From the NCBI GenBank assembly GCA_023333565.1, contig JAJKFH010001094.1, positions 3,534,001-3,598,000 of the forward strand: a stretch of 64,000 nt of DNA, given 5' to 3'. The translations under genes were made by a program, and so were the position numbers. Source of the DNA: Puffinus mauretanicus. Its lineage: Eukaryota; Chordata; Aves; Procellariiformes; Procellariidae. A model generated the notes under the pieces. The model saw only the letters and a list, made by a program, of their open reading frames with translations. It did not search any database and was not told where the DNA came from. This document shows positions 12,795 through 25,275 of the stretch, piece after piece (position 1 is the first letter of the stretch; every line of letters starts with the position of its first letter).

Positions 12795-15700
12795 ATTCAG
12801 CATGAAATTAAATAGAACCAGGCCCAGATCAACACCATATGCAAAGAGGGGAAGCTTCATGTAAAAGTCAAGTGCCTTTGTGTTGGTGCACAACAGGAGA
12901 GATGTCGGCCTGCCAGCTGCTGAGGATCAGAAGGCTGCCTTCGGTCCTGAAGAGTCCCTGTGAAAGCTGTGCCTTTTCCACGTGCTTTGTGCTCAATTCA
13001 TAAAAAAGGTGGTAGATGGGCTACAGTATTTATATGGCTTCTCTGTATTCCTTTGACTCTTTACAAGTAGACAGAATGAAGACAGTTCATTGCAGGGCAT
13101 GTTTGTTCTGGCTCAGTATGGTGTTAACCATTGCTACCTGAATTGTAGTAACTTGGAGGGTAGGCCAAGGGCTGTGACATGTAATGTTATCTTGTAAGAT
13201 GCATTTAACCTCAAGAAGAAGCAACCATTAAGAGTTTATCAAAAAAATAAGCTATTTCCCCAATCCCATGTAAACGCCTGGTAGCTGTCAAGGAACTTGT
13301 AGGTGACTTTCCAAGGAGAGTCTGACTTACTGGATTTCACCAAGACAAAATTAAGAGATTTCCATATCTGAGCTGGAGTCTACCAGTAGTAAGTAATTTT
13401 TCAGAATATCTTAATTAGCTGTAATTCATAATAGCTTGTAACATATAAGGATCTGTCGTGGCTCAGTTAGCCAGTTGTGAAACAGAGTTGATTTTCACAG
13501 GGAATATTGGGAGCTAGAATCCACTCTTGTTTATTGGCACAGCAAGAGGAAGTGGGGCTGAGATGTTGAAGTGATAACTGTGTAATGGCATAATTGAAGC
13601 TATACATCAGTGGTGGTTGAATACTAAGTGATCAGAAGATATTTTGGAGTAAGCATGGGGAAACAACCATTTTCTCATCATTATCAGCTTGTAACACTTA
13701 TGAGTAAATGACCTTTTCAAAATAAGATGAGTAAATGTCTTGAAAACACTTTGTGGTTTCTTTGTTTCCAAATATAAAAATACTTAGAGGATAACAAGAA
13801 TTTCCATGACTTACATGACCAGATGATTTTTTTCAAGCAGAATTGTTTGTTTTGATCACACTTTATCACATTATCTTTTGAATATATGTTGGGTTTTGAC
13901 AGGCTTTCTGTTACTATTTTTAGAGGTCAGAGCTTATAATTCAGAAGGTAGAAATATTTCACAAGATATGAAAAATAACCTTAAAGCAAAGGCAGTGGAT
14001 CGATGCTTAAGTGACAAGGGATCTATTTCTGGGTGCTTGCAGAACGTCAGATTAACATGGTGTGCAAAGGGACACTGTACTTCACCATTTACAAAGTAAA
14101 GATAGTTCATATTTCCACTCTCTGTCTTTTTAAATTAAGCATTTTTAACCAGTTATTTTCTCTTCACCTGTGTTTTTGGAACTGCTGCTGCAATGGGGTC
14201 CTGATACTATTGTCTGGTACTGCTACAGTATTCTGCTTTTGAATTAAGGAGCCCAAGATCTTCACAGTCTGATTAAATCTGATGGGAAGCTAATCCAGTT
14301 TTCTCCAGACACTTTTCATTCTTAAACCTGGTTCATACATGGACACATTTCTTAAAATACAACTACTGGTGGGGAAAAGGCAAAAGCTGCATAATGAGTA
14401 AGTTTGGATACTTTTTGCCAAAAGGAGTCCTTTTGATCTCTGTATGCCAAATGAATCTCTTAAAATTTCACTGCTTATAGATATTAATAATAAATTAATG
14501 AGTAATTAAAACTGTTATTAGGAAGAAAACATGGCGTTTTAGCCTTTGGAAAATGTAGTGCTCATTATACTTTCTGCTAGAGTGGAATACATATAAACAG
14601 GAAGGGTCCAATTCCCTAATTCATTGCATGACTGCTAACCCAATGCAATTGCTTTGATTGGAAATCTACAGATACATGTAAAATCAGTGTAACAAAGTAG
14701 ACAAAATGGCCAGTAAATTTCAATGTATTTATGTTGCTTTTGTAGCGCATTTACTGCAGAAGAAAGAATCGAAGGAATTGGCTATGTGATCTTTGTAATT
14801 ATTTTATTAAAACTTTCCATTGTAAGAATGTTTTGGAAACCTTTTCTGAGACAGTGAAACCACTTTTTTTCTGAAGGAGCACTTTTAGTTTGGAAGGGAA
14901 GAAGGCACTTGAGGTAATAGTGTCTTGTCTTTGCCATATGTGAAATTCCACTAAGGTTTGCTTTAGTGATAAACTGTTAAAATTGTTTCTTACCATATTT
15001 TTAATACCCATTGCCCCTTCTTACAAATATTTTGGCAAGTAAATGGCTTTGCACTCAGGCATGCTCTAAGTTACTCACCTGTACAGATGCAGGACCCAGA
15101 CTAATATTTATCCCCAGGCTGAGGGCATTTGAGAAGTCCCAGTGGGATGCAGTCTTTTGCAATAGGGTTGTTGATCTCGGAGAATCCAAAAAATCCCAGA
15201 GTGAAAGGGAGGAGAATTACCGTAGGCCCAAGTATATTAAAAATAGCCATCACCTAAATCTGTACCCTTCAAGAGCATCTTCTTGGCTGTGTGTTCTTCC
15301 AATGTGGGTGTTACCTTCTCTCTCCTGAAGAAAAAGTTCTTGGCTGGGCTTCTCACAGGTTTTGTTGATCTTACATACAGCGTGTTTTCAGTTGAAGTTA
15401 CGGTTGAAGGTTAGATGAGAAATGCTATGCTGTCCTTTTTGCTGTTTCCAAGACCAAGACAGGAATTGGTTAGGGAAGGGGCGTTTCTACGAATGACAAA
15501 TGTCATACGGCTTCCTGCCTGCCCCGTTCAGCCTCTTCTGCATGTGCTCACGTTCTTCATCTGCCTGGCTTTCAGGTGCCTCTATGCTGTGAGCTGGAAG
15601 GGGGGCAGCCAAGGCAGCTCCACGTGAGCTGGTGTGTGGCTCTGCATCGCGCCATGCAGCGCACGAGCCAATGCACAAATCTCTTCCTCTGCAAGCTCCC

Positions 15701-16417
15701 CACTTGCATCTTGGTCCCTTTTATCTCTAATTCTTTACTGCCCATCCCAAGTGCTTGAAAACATGAATCAAGAATGAGACGCAAAGAAATTGTTTTATGA
15801 AAAAATTAGGTTTGTGGGAAGGAAAACCTCTTTTGAATTTGTCTTGTGACTTTTAGGTTTTTAGAGTTGATCTTTTCCAGATTCTCTGAAAAATTAAAGC
15901 TAAAAGCTCACAATATAAAAAGAAAAGATTTTTACTTGTTTATGCAGCTCCAGGGTTGGGTTTTTTAAGAATACCAAATATTGTGAAAGCGGCAATTAAA
16001 TCTTGGTTACTAACTCTGCTATTTATCCCCGCACCCCAAAATCCCTTGAACACTCCAAAATAGATAACAGCATTTTTTGGCCAAATATTTACAATACTCT
16101 TGCTCACAACTCAGATCTTTTCCTTTGTTGCCTCTGAATAAGACCTAAAGAGCATATTTCCACTAGACTGAAAACCACCATGTTGGCTGGAGAAACTGCT
16201 GGACGTTATGTACCAATCAAGGCAAGGTGAAATGCTCAGAAGTGTTCTGTGATGAAAAAATGCATCCTTTCAATTCATTTAATGAAGAGTGCCTTATCTT
16301 TTAGGTTACCATAAATACACTTTCACTTTAATAAACTATTCTCATGGTATGCAGTGCTTTTTAATTAAAAAAAAAATCTGTAGAGAGATATCACGTATGT
16401 TATGCTGACAAATAAGG

Positions 16418-16460
16418 ATACATACATACATGCATACATATATGTGTGTGTACACACATG
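16418..16460. repeat. CATA microsatellite joined to TG/CA palindrome
   Basis: A short (CATA)n tract at 16418-16440 runs into ATGTGTGTGTACACACAT at 16442-16459, an inverted repeat with 8-bp arms around GT. It is a simple-sequence repeat likely to be length-polymorphic and able to form a small hairpin or cruciform. Confidence 0.75.
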
Positions 16461-17794
16461 TTTTTTATGTATTAAAAAAAATCAAGGATCATGCAACATG
16501 GTAATATAAATATTTGTTCAAATTGCAAAATGAATTTCTGCTGGATTCTGTTTCCTTAAAAAGGCTGAAATGCAGAATGGATCTTCCAGGACCGATTTCC
16601 CCAAATCCTCACAAGTAACAAACTCTGTTGGGTAATATTGATTGTATTCTTAAATGCCAGATTGATTACAAATGCATGTATAATTGCTTTGACTAGCTTT
16701 GATAGTTTCACTCATATAGTTAAAAATAAGCCATAATGTACTGAATTGAAATCACCACATTTTTGGTTTTGGTGAGGTAATTTCCACCTCTGCTAATTGA
16801 ATATAAAGGGTGTCAGCACATTTCTAAGTGTCTTCTGATTACAGTGAACAGTAATGAAGGACAGTGAAAGAGGCAGGGGAAATTCCATATTATATTTTGC
16901 TGCTTGTATTCAGAATCAGCAGCTCTGGGAAGCCTATTTCATGAGAGGTCCTTTTTGAAAACATTTCCCATACATGTCTATTGTCATGTACAAGGCCTGT
17001 TTCTACTTGAGCTATAGTCAAGAACACGTTTACTTGACTTGAATGAACACCAGTCTTTGGATTCTACTTTACAAATGAACATCTGGAGTATGTGACTTGG
17101 AAAATTATTAACTTTGCAAGCACCTTTTAGGGAAGCAAATGCTCAGACTGGTAAAAGTGAGTTATTAAAAAACAAGCCTCATACCTTCCGAAGTATAGAA
17201 TTCTCTTAAAAATCTCTTGTAGCCTAAAATATACCCCCTTTCCCTTTTAAATAAAGGTGGCAAAAAGGGAAAATCAGTGTGGCAACAGTGTATGGAAAAA
17301 TCAGTCTGTCTTTGTTTAGATAGGTCCTGTTTCCAGGGTACTCCTGGAAATTGCAGGCTAATTGCCTGCTTGATGATGATTTTGCATGATTTCTCTATGA
17401 TCTTGTTACAAAATGCAATATTCCAGGCAGCTGATCTGACATATGTTTAATCAATGTTTATTAGTTTATTTTGGAAAGGACACAGACAACTTTATCATGA
17501 GAATTACCTGGAGAGAAATAATTCTGCTTTGCATGTTCATAAGCACAATTTGCCTAACCTTCTTTTCTTGATTTCCTTAATACAAGTTAGATCTTTCTTA
17601 GATTATGATTCATAGGTCACTTGTGGTTCACTTGTTTGGTATTTTATTTCAAAACTGAGAAGCCAAGTATCGGTTCCTGGGAGGGGCTTTGTTTTTTGTG
17701 CATATAAGCATGAAACTCAGATACACCTGATAGAAAACATGCTATTTAACAGTATTCACATCCTGCTGATTATTTTTAATGGATGACTATATAT

Positions 17795-18379
17795 TGTGGT
17801 TGAACCCCAGCTGGCAACTAAGCACCCCACAGCTGCTCGCTCATTCCCCCCGGTGGGATGGGGGAGAGAATTGGAAGAGTAAAAGTGAGAAAACACGTGG
17901 GTTGAGATAAAGACAGTTTAAGTAAAGCTAAAGCTGCGCACAAGCGAAGCAAAACAAGGAATTCGTTCACTACTTCCCATCGGCAGGCAGGTGTTCAGCC
18001 ATTTCCAGGAAAGCAGGGCTCCATCACGTGGAATGGTTACTTGGAAAGACAAACGCCATCACTCCGAACGTCCCCCCCTTCCTTCTTCTTCCCCCAGCTT
18101 TATATGCTGAGCATGATGTCATATGGTATGGAACATCCCTTTGGTCAGTTGGGGTCAGCTGTCCCAGCTGTGTCCCCTCCCAACTTCTTGTGCACCCCCA
18201 CCCACTCGCTGGTGGGGTGGGGTGAGGAGCAGCAAAGGCCTTGGCCCTGTGTAAGCTCTGTTCAGCAGGAACTAAAACATCCCTGTGTTATCAACACTGT
18301 TTCCAGCACAAATCCAAAACATAGCCCCTTACTAGCTACTGTGAAGAAAATTAACTCTACCCCAGCCAAAACCAGCACA
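17795..18379 (-). mobile_element. Avian endogenous retrovirus solo LTR, antisense to HECW1
   Basis: A 585-bp unit bounded by TGTGGTTGAACCCCAGCTGG on the left and ACCAGCACA on the right (TG...CA ends). Its sequence closely resembles an ERVL-type LTR that I recall as repeated in many neoavian genomes; I do not assign a family name. Read on the minus strand it begins TGTGCTGGTTTTGGCTGGGG, has a TATA-like box near 18098-18105 and ends with a GATGGGGGAG-type region. No gag, pol or env sequence adjoins it, so it is a solo LTR produced by LTR-LTR recombination. The 5 bases on each side do not match, so a target-site duplication is not seen. It is greatly diverged from any coding function and encodes no protein. 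Confidence 0.88.
18098..18105 (-). promoter_or_regulatory. TATA-like box of the solo LTR
   Basis: On the minus strand these bases read ATATAAAG, inside the LTR and downstream of its presumed U3. By position it would be the retroviral core promoter, directing transcription towards lower coordinates, antisense to HECW1. Activity is not shown by sequence alone. Confidence 0.4.
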
Positions 18380-20399
18380 TGATACTTATATGGCACAATC
18401 TAGAATACATATTAGTAGAAATTAAATTGTATGGGGGAAATTAACTGGGGGATTCGGGGGAGGAAAAAAAAACAGTAGTCAGCTGAAAAATGAGAAGTTT
18501 ATACTGAAGCCTTTTTTAGTTATAGAAACAGCAATGAATTTCTCAGTTACTTCCTTTTTACGCAGCTAGAGAATATACTACTGTGCTTTATATTTTTTTT
18601 TTAACAGCAGTCTTCATGTTAAATCTGATCACTGGGATTCTGCTAGGGAATTACTTTGGTATCTAAATTAGTGCATGGAAATTATGCATGCATGAGTAAA
18701 AGAAATAATTTTGTGTTCATAACAGCCAATTGTACACTCATACAAATGTTTGCATGCATAGTCACCCATTTGGAATTGGGCCCAAACTAAATTAGAATTA
18801 ATACCATGGGCTAGTTCCAGGATTTAGCTCTCAAGTCTATTTATAATGATGTAACATACATTAAAAATATCCACCTCTGCAGGCTGCATTCTGCAGAGTC
18901 TGTTCTAGCTGTGAACCTGTGTAGCTGCAACAGTCGCATGCCATCAGGTAAACATGCACATTGGAGATAAGGGGCTGGTACATCAGGTAGAACTGTCATC
19001 GACACAAATTTGGTGCATGTGTAATGTGAAGAAACAGGCTAGGCTGCGTAAGAGGCAATAGATAGGACTGCCCTGAGTACCTCTTCTTTTTCAAGCTCCT
19101 CCACTCCATGCTGCTTGAGCAGTGGCTGTGCAAATGAGGAGATGGACTATTTCCAGGAGACAGCCACTTCAGTTCAAACCCCCTGAGATGATAGCATGCA
19201 CTTTAAGAGTAATAATAGCTGCCAGCCATTGCGGGCCCCAGGGGATGGGATCTTGAAGTGCTGCATGACATTCAGCAAGCGTGCCTGATGTCTTCTGTCA
19301 AGTCGAATGGCTGGGCTTGAAGTGCAGTGCTGGAGGGAGAAGGGGCAAAAAAAACTGTCTCCTGATTTAAAATGGATATTGCATCACTTTCATATTTAGC
19401 GTCTTCTGCAGCTTGGCGCCCCAGACTGTCTAGTGGGCAAGGATTTGGACGGAGTTTTTCATCTCCTGCCCCATCCCTCCATGCTCCCTCTCTGCACAGC
19501 GACTGCTACAGGAGCTAGGCTGATAAGAGAGCCCAGTGTAGTGCTGTCTGCCATCCCCTATTCCCACTAATGTTATCCATGCCTTAACGGATCCACATCG
19601 ATCAGCTGTGCTCTTGGAGGATTACGTACTGTCCCCTGATAAGTGGTGAGGCCAGGCTGAGGCTACTACAGCTCCCAGTGTGGTCTCCTGTCACAGGCCA
19701 CAGGAACAATCTGCAGAATCCTCTGTCTGGCCCCACTGGTTGTGGTCAGACAATGATGTGGTCTCTAGAGATGGAGCTAGTCTTAGTTTTAACAAATCTG
19801 GTGATTAGACTCAGACTAGCCTACACAAGACAGTGGTGTAATTTAGTTTTCTGTTACTGGAAGACAATTCCAACCGTTTTTTAATGTCAGAAGAGGAAAG
19901 AGCTCTCTTACTGTACCAAATCATCTTTTTAGGACAGCTAAGGAGTACCAAAAGAATAGAAGAATACACCAAAACAAGGAAATGATCATGTGTAATGAGT
20001 TGTATTAAGAAAAAGGGGATTAAATCCTTGTTTTGAATCAAAGGAATGAGAATTGTGAATCTGATTTTTATTTTTTTATCATGCACTAAGTAATGTTCTT
20101 TCTGGTCAGATGACTGTGGTGTGAAATCTTGGCGTCAGATGGAATACTGATCCTTTCATCTTAGCCACTAGTGTAACCTAAAAATGAGTCTACTAGATGT
20201 TTTTTAATCAGATTGTTTAAATAAGATGGTTGTTCATATATTGTCTTCAATTACAAATAAGGCAAACATAAAGTATGGTATGCCTATGGCATCCAGTAAA
20301 AATATTGTAATAGTAGTATGTTGTTTAAACTATAGACATAATCAAATCTGTGTGATGAGACAAATACCAGATGATGGCCTGTTTGTTGCCTACCATTGA

Positions 20400-20417
20400 T
20401 TTTTTTTTTTTTTTTTT
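20400..20417. repeat. Poly(T) tract
   Basis: Eighteen consecutive T residues in intronic sequence. It is a homopolymer with no adjoining retroposed gene or element that I can recognise. Confidence 0.85.
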
Positions 20418-21199
20418 GTGGGTAGTGGAAGAATCTCATTTTCAAGGCAATAGAATAATACTATAAATGAGTAGGATATTTAACAGGGCTTTTAAACTTG
20501 TGTTTTTGAGATCATGTCCATGCAACTGAGGTGGAATTAGAGTCATAGGCTGAGGCAAGCAGAGAGAGAAGGTACTGCACCAGGAAAATGAGCCTTTGTA
20601 AGCACCAAGTGTAGAGAACAGGGGCATGACAGAGAGAAGTTGTACATGTAAGTGCACGTGCCTTTTAGGTTCAAACTAGGCAGAGGATCAATGACAGAAA
20701 ATACCAATATAATGATACAAGGGAGATTTCTTTAGGACAGCAATCACTGGACACATGCTTGCAAAATTACTTTCAAGTTCAACATTTAATCTTCCTTTAT
20801 CCTTAAGGGGAACCTTTTCATCTGGAGTGGTAGTTTCACTTGACAGTGGTGGTGTTTAGGAGCTGGTAAGAATTTCTTCTCTTTCTTACTGGTTACAGAA
20901 TTCTCCTCTATGAAAAGATGCTTTTTTATTTTTTCCTGCTTTACATGAGTTTTTAGATTGCTCTAAGACTGTCATCCATGAAGAGACAGGAAAGAATACT
21001 CTTGAAATCCTTAGCTGAGCTGCGGTTAGTTTAGGAACCTTGGTGAACTTGCAGAGAACCTGTAGTCCACAGGGGTCATATGAACTGTAAGTTTATAAGA
21101 AAATCTTACTGGCTTCCTCATGGCACTGCAGTGTTTTATATATAGAAGTGATCTTAAGCAGGTCCAGGGAGAGTAGAAGAGGAAATTGATCAGTTCCTC

Positions 21200-21217
21200 G
21201 GGGGCGGGGGGGGGGGG
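21200..21217. repeat. G homopolymer run (G5-C-G12)
   Basis: Five G, one C, then twelve G. It is an isolated G-run in AT-rich intron. It may vary in length or be error-prone in assemblies, and could take part in a G-quadruplex. Confidence 0.85.
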
Positions 21218-22187
21218 AATTCATTACGTATTTGCTTACCTTTTTGGGTAAGACTGTCCTTTAAATTCTCAGGGTTATAGAACTGATGAAAAATAGTCAG
21301 GCAAATAACTGTTGTTTTGGAAAAGATTATACTCGGAAGTTATTTTGACTTAGCCCCTTGTTCTTAGTCCAGTATGGGAAATAACAGTATGGAAGGCAGA
21401 GATAGAAACATTCTCTTATTCATCTCTTCGATATCTATTTTTCTGAGAGAGTTTTACTCACTTAATTTCAATTCTTAAAAGAAGAAAAAAATCAACTGCT
21501 GTCACACTTATGGAAGTAAGACCTTGCTTTGATTTTCTTTTTAAATTAATTTAATCTATTGCCTCTTTTTATAGGGTAAAATTAATGGGAAGCAAGGTGT
21601 AATTCAAGGCTGATGTTTCACCCTAGAAGTTAATAGCAAATTATAAACAACTTCAGCAGTACAGGAATTTCACCCTATTATTTCCTGGGTCTTACTAAAA
21701 ATAAAAGCACATAATCAATTGCAAGTAACTGTTTTTATCCAGGTCATGTATTGAAGACTGAGGTACTTCAAGAGAAGATGGAACGTTGCTAGTGTGACCC
21801 TGTTTGGATGGGAATTATCTAAGTGGCCCCTTTTTAAAAACGTGTTTAATCTTGCTCTTTCCATTTGGAAGATGGTGCATGGCAAGTAGTGGGAAGTTGG
21901 TGGTCAAGGTAGGACATATTTTGGGCTGTTGTCCCTGTGGGCAGGTTTCTATGAAGCTGTTTTTTTCCTCTGGTGAACGCGTCCTGCTCTTCTCAATGTG
22001 TCCTTCTCAAGTCTGTCTTCTTGAGAAATAGCACTTGCCTTCTTTAGTGGCCTTTTATAAAGCCTAGTGTCTTCTTTTATCTGCCTGATTGATTATCCTA
22101 TTTATCACTTTTACTGAGTATAAAAATCTCTTTTCCTTGTAGCCAGCTTGAAATGCTGTGAAAGTGGACTGCTGGATAAATAATTAG

Positions 22188-22210
22188 TGATTACTAGTAT
22201 CTAGTAATCA
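22188..22210. repeat. Perfect 10-bp dyad with 3-nt loop
   Basis: TGATTACTAG (22188-22197), TAT, then CTAGTAATCA (22201-22210) form a perfect inverted repeat. Just upstream lies TAATTAG, so the site offers several TAAT/ATTA homeodomain-type cores. It may be a dimeric transcription-factor site or a small hairpin; the function is inferred only from symmetry. Confidence 0.6.
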
Positions 22211-25200
22211 TCGTGGCTTTACATTTTATCTGTGTAGAAAAATTTCAACTTGTCTAGATATTTAGCTTGCTTGTAACTTCAGAGATGGCACTGGTTATTT
22301 ACTTCTCGGGTTCCCAAGAACATGCCTGTTCAGACTTGGTGCAGGTGCTCCCCGAGAGGTTTTATGCAGAGTGAGCTGGAGCCAACCAGTTAGCAGAAAT
22401 AATGCTTCTGGTTTGGGAATTTTTTTTTTCCAAGGAGGAAAAAAAGAATTGCAACCTTTTCCTTTTTATATTTTCCATTAACAATTTGTTCTGTGAATAT
22501 TGCTTTGAAGAAGTGAATGGTGCAATTCTAAATACGACTTGCTGAGATGCGGTTGTGTTAACCTTTTGCCTGTGTGTTCATGGGAAAGCAAATAAAAGTC
22601 TAGTGTATCACAGCCTGGCCCTGAGCTTGCAAAATCCTTTTATATAGTGGATCCACCTCTCAAACATCTCTTTACCATAACTTCCATGTTTAGTAAACTA
22701 TCCAAATCCAGCATTTAACATGGTAATAAATTCATGACTTTGGCATAGATAATGCCAGTTTGTTGTTTTATAGCATGTGGTTATATCTGTAGTAAAAAGA
22801 CGATGAAAGTGGGGTGCAGGGTAATTCCATTGAAATAATAAGGATGCTGAGCCTCGTTTGCTGCATGCATAGCAGTTAGGAGGGTTAGTGTTGTGGCAGT
22901 GTAGCCTTAAGATTTCTGGTGGTGGTTTAGAAACAGGAGTAAAAGGGTCTGGTATTTATCATTTACAGTAGATGCTTGTTATTGCTGGGCTTGCTGCTTG
23001 CTTTTTTTTTTTCCTCTTTTTTTGCCAATTCAATGTAAGCTGTAGTTTGCAGATACTGATCATTGCCCTGAGCAATTGGGGGAAGATGCTCCTGGTGCTG
23101 CTAATAGATAGTTGGGTGTTTCTGTGTCACAATTTATCAGGTATGTTGAGGAGATTGCCAGCTCCAGAAAGGTCCAGCAGCAATTTGTTACACTTGAAAC
23201 ATGCTACTTTGCAGACACAGGCTTTAATGGTTTGTTGCAGTCAGAGGGGAGTAATGGCATTTAGGCAGTGCTAAATAAAGTTTTCTGACTTGTACCTTTT
23301 CCCACTGTAGGTCTAATAGCTTTAACATCCTGCTTGAATACAAAATACCATAATAGTTTACTGCATCATTGTCATGTGTGCTGTTTGTCCAAGTCTGCTC
23401 TATTCCCTTGTCTCTTTCTGCTCTAGCAAAAGGATGCTTCTAGATAGACCCTGAAATTGCATGTGTGAGTACAGGGTTATACAGACAGGATAAGGGATGC
23501 AAATGCTGAATCTTCTCTCGTGCCTGGTTCTTTGGGAGATGGGTCTGGTTTCCTTGTGCTTGACGCTTACAGCTTGTTCGGTGGTAAACTTTGTTTGGTA
23601 AGCATTAACTCATCTGCAGATGTTAGTATTCCACGGATCCTTTAGCACAGCAGTTCAGATCCAGCTTCATTTCACAAGTGGCTGATGGACTGTGTTAAAC
23701 TGTTTTTCTACTTAAGTCAGTGTACTGCCAAGTATCCACATCACTAGGAAAATCACGATTGTCAGGGAGAGACTGAAGACTTGAAGCCAGTCCCTTCAAC
23801 CAGTTGTTAATTATAGTATATTGGAGCCAGTGGAGCGATGAGAAATTACTCTATCTAAAGATGTGGTGGTATACGCAGTTCCACCTCGTCAAGCAAAATG
23901 TTTTCTACTCAGGCCAGCGCTGAGTGGCAGAGCTCTAGGAGGAGTTTAGCAGCTGCTGTTCCTGCAACTGTCTTACAACGTGCAGAAGTCTTTTGTGTCC
24001 AGTGGTTGAACTGCTGGTGCCTGTCATCAGCATGAAATTTACTTCATAAGAAAAAGAAAAACGTGGAACAAGTAATCAAAAATATCTATGGACTACTTCT
24101 CCTGGAAACTGTCATTGCTAACCAAAATATTAGGTAGAAACAAACATATGCATCATTTAACCACTTAAGAGAAGGGGATAACCAATGTTGATGATGCAGA
24201 AACATCAACCCTAACTAAGACCTTTCCTATTGGTGCAATAATACCAACTTGCTTTAGTTTTCATTGCATGCTGTCAGTAGCTGTAATGTTGTATATACAG
24301 CCAAGGAATTTGCTGAACAGCCTGCCAAAATTCAGAGGAGGAAGGAGAGGTTGTTGAGAAGCCTGGTTTCCCAGAGGCTCGTCAAAGCAAGAATAATTTT
24401 GTGCTCTGTCAGAACTTGATCCCTCCGTTGAGGATAAGAAATGATGCTGCAAATAAATTAATTGCTTGAGATGGGCTCTGCTGGAGAAGAGGCTTTCTGG
24501 AGCTCTCCAGCTCGTTGTTGTCCAGTGTTTCTTTCCCTGGTGCCTCAGTTATTGCAATATCCTTTGTAGGAATGGACGTGCCTCGCTTTGTATCTATCCA
24601 CAGTACTGCTGGAAGCATCCTCTACCTACAGAGCATGTTCCACTGACTACCCACTGCTACTGGTCCCCCCCACCGCCCCCTTGCTTTGTTGGCTCCTGTT
24701 CCTGCAGAACTTGTCAAACATCAGCTCTTCATCTTTAGAGGAATGAATGACCTGTGGACACCCTTCCTACCACCTTTCCTTCCACACCAAGAGTTCAGCA
24801 CCGCTGTTCGTCAGTCTTTGTTGCCAACATCCCTGAACACTTGTTCCCCCTTTTCAGTTAATCTTCACAGGCTTTTCCTTTCTGTCCTTCCTGCTTGTCA
24901 GGCAAAGGAAATACTGTGTCATCCTCTTTCCATTCCTTTTTTTAAAACTCCTCCTTTCTACAGCGCCTATAGAAAATTTGATGAACAGCTGAGGTCTGTT
25001 TGTCCTGAGACCACAGCTTACTACAGTAGCAAATACCATCTCATTTTCTCTTCAGTCTCTGTTCATCTCAAGGTCTCAGTGGGTGTGTGTTTGAGATGTC
25101 ACCATGTTGGGGGCAGAAATCATGGGTTTTGTTCTATGTTCATATGTCTCCTTTCTTCATAGGAGCGTCTTGGCTCAGGACCCCGGTTCTGAACTTCATC

Positions 25201-25218
25201 TTAATGTATCAGCATTTA

Positions 25219-25275
25219 ATCACAGAATGCTTTGGGTTGGAAGGGACCTTTAAAGATCATCTAGTCCAACCCCCA
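25219..25275 (-). mobile_element. CR1 LINE 3'-end fragment
   Basis: The stretch ATCACAGAATGCTTTGGGTT, GGAAGGGACCTTTAAAGATC, ATCTAGTCCAACCCCC is the classical reverse complement of the 3' end of chicken-repeat-1 (CR1) non-LTR retrotransposons. The element therefore reads on the minus strand, with its 3' end at the left. Only about 57 bp remain; the 5' part, including reverse transcriptase, is absent, as is typical of 5'-truncated CR1 copies. The terminal octamer repeat is reduced to about one unit (ATTCTGTG on the minus strand). CR1 is the dominant LINE of birds and also occurs in other reptiles, so this supports the avian assignment. Confidence 0.92.

Larger units (their letters stand above)
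1..17794 (+). other. HECW1: HECW1 upstream intron, first part
   Basis: This is non-coding sequence upstream of the first coding exon of HECW1, so it is read as intron (or possibly 5' flank if the untranslated first exon lies inside it; I could not locate one). Open frames here are short, lack homology I recognise, and overlap on both strands. It holds a 38/36-bp tandem duplication, a possible old CR1 relic near 3041-3090, an A-rich low-complexity block, a 14-bp tandem duplication and a CATA/TG microsatellite, each listed separately. I see nothing else I can support. Confidence 0.7.

Noticed and set aside
13878..14099. Frame that looks like a small secreted protein (hydrophobic start, several Cys)
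   Set aside because: The frame opens at TTG rather than ATG and has no promoter, splice or homology support; I cannot match it to any defensin or similar family.
18028..18382. Open frames of 65 and 113 codons inside the solo LTR
   Set aside because: They lie within LTR sequence read in antisense and are not retroviral gene products.
24686..25162. 158-codon plus-strand open frame just before the CR1 fragment
   Set aside because: Pyrimidine-rich sequence yields a Ser/Pro/Leu/Phe-rich translation without a family match; overlapped by other frames.
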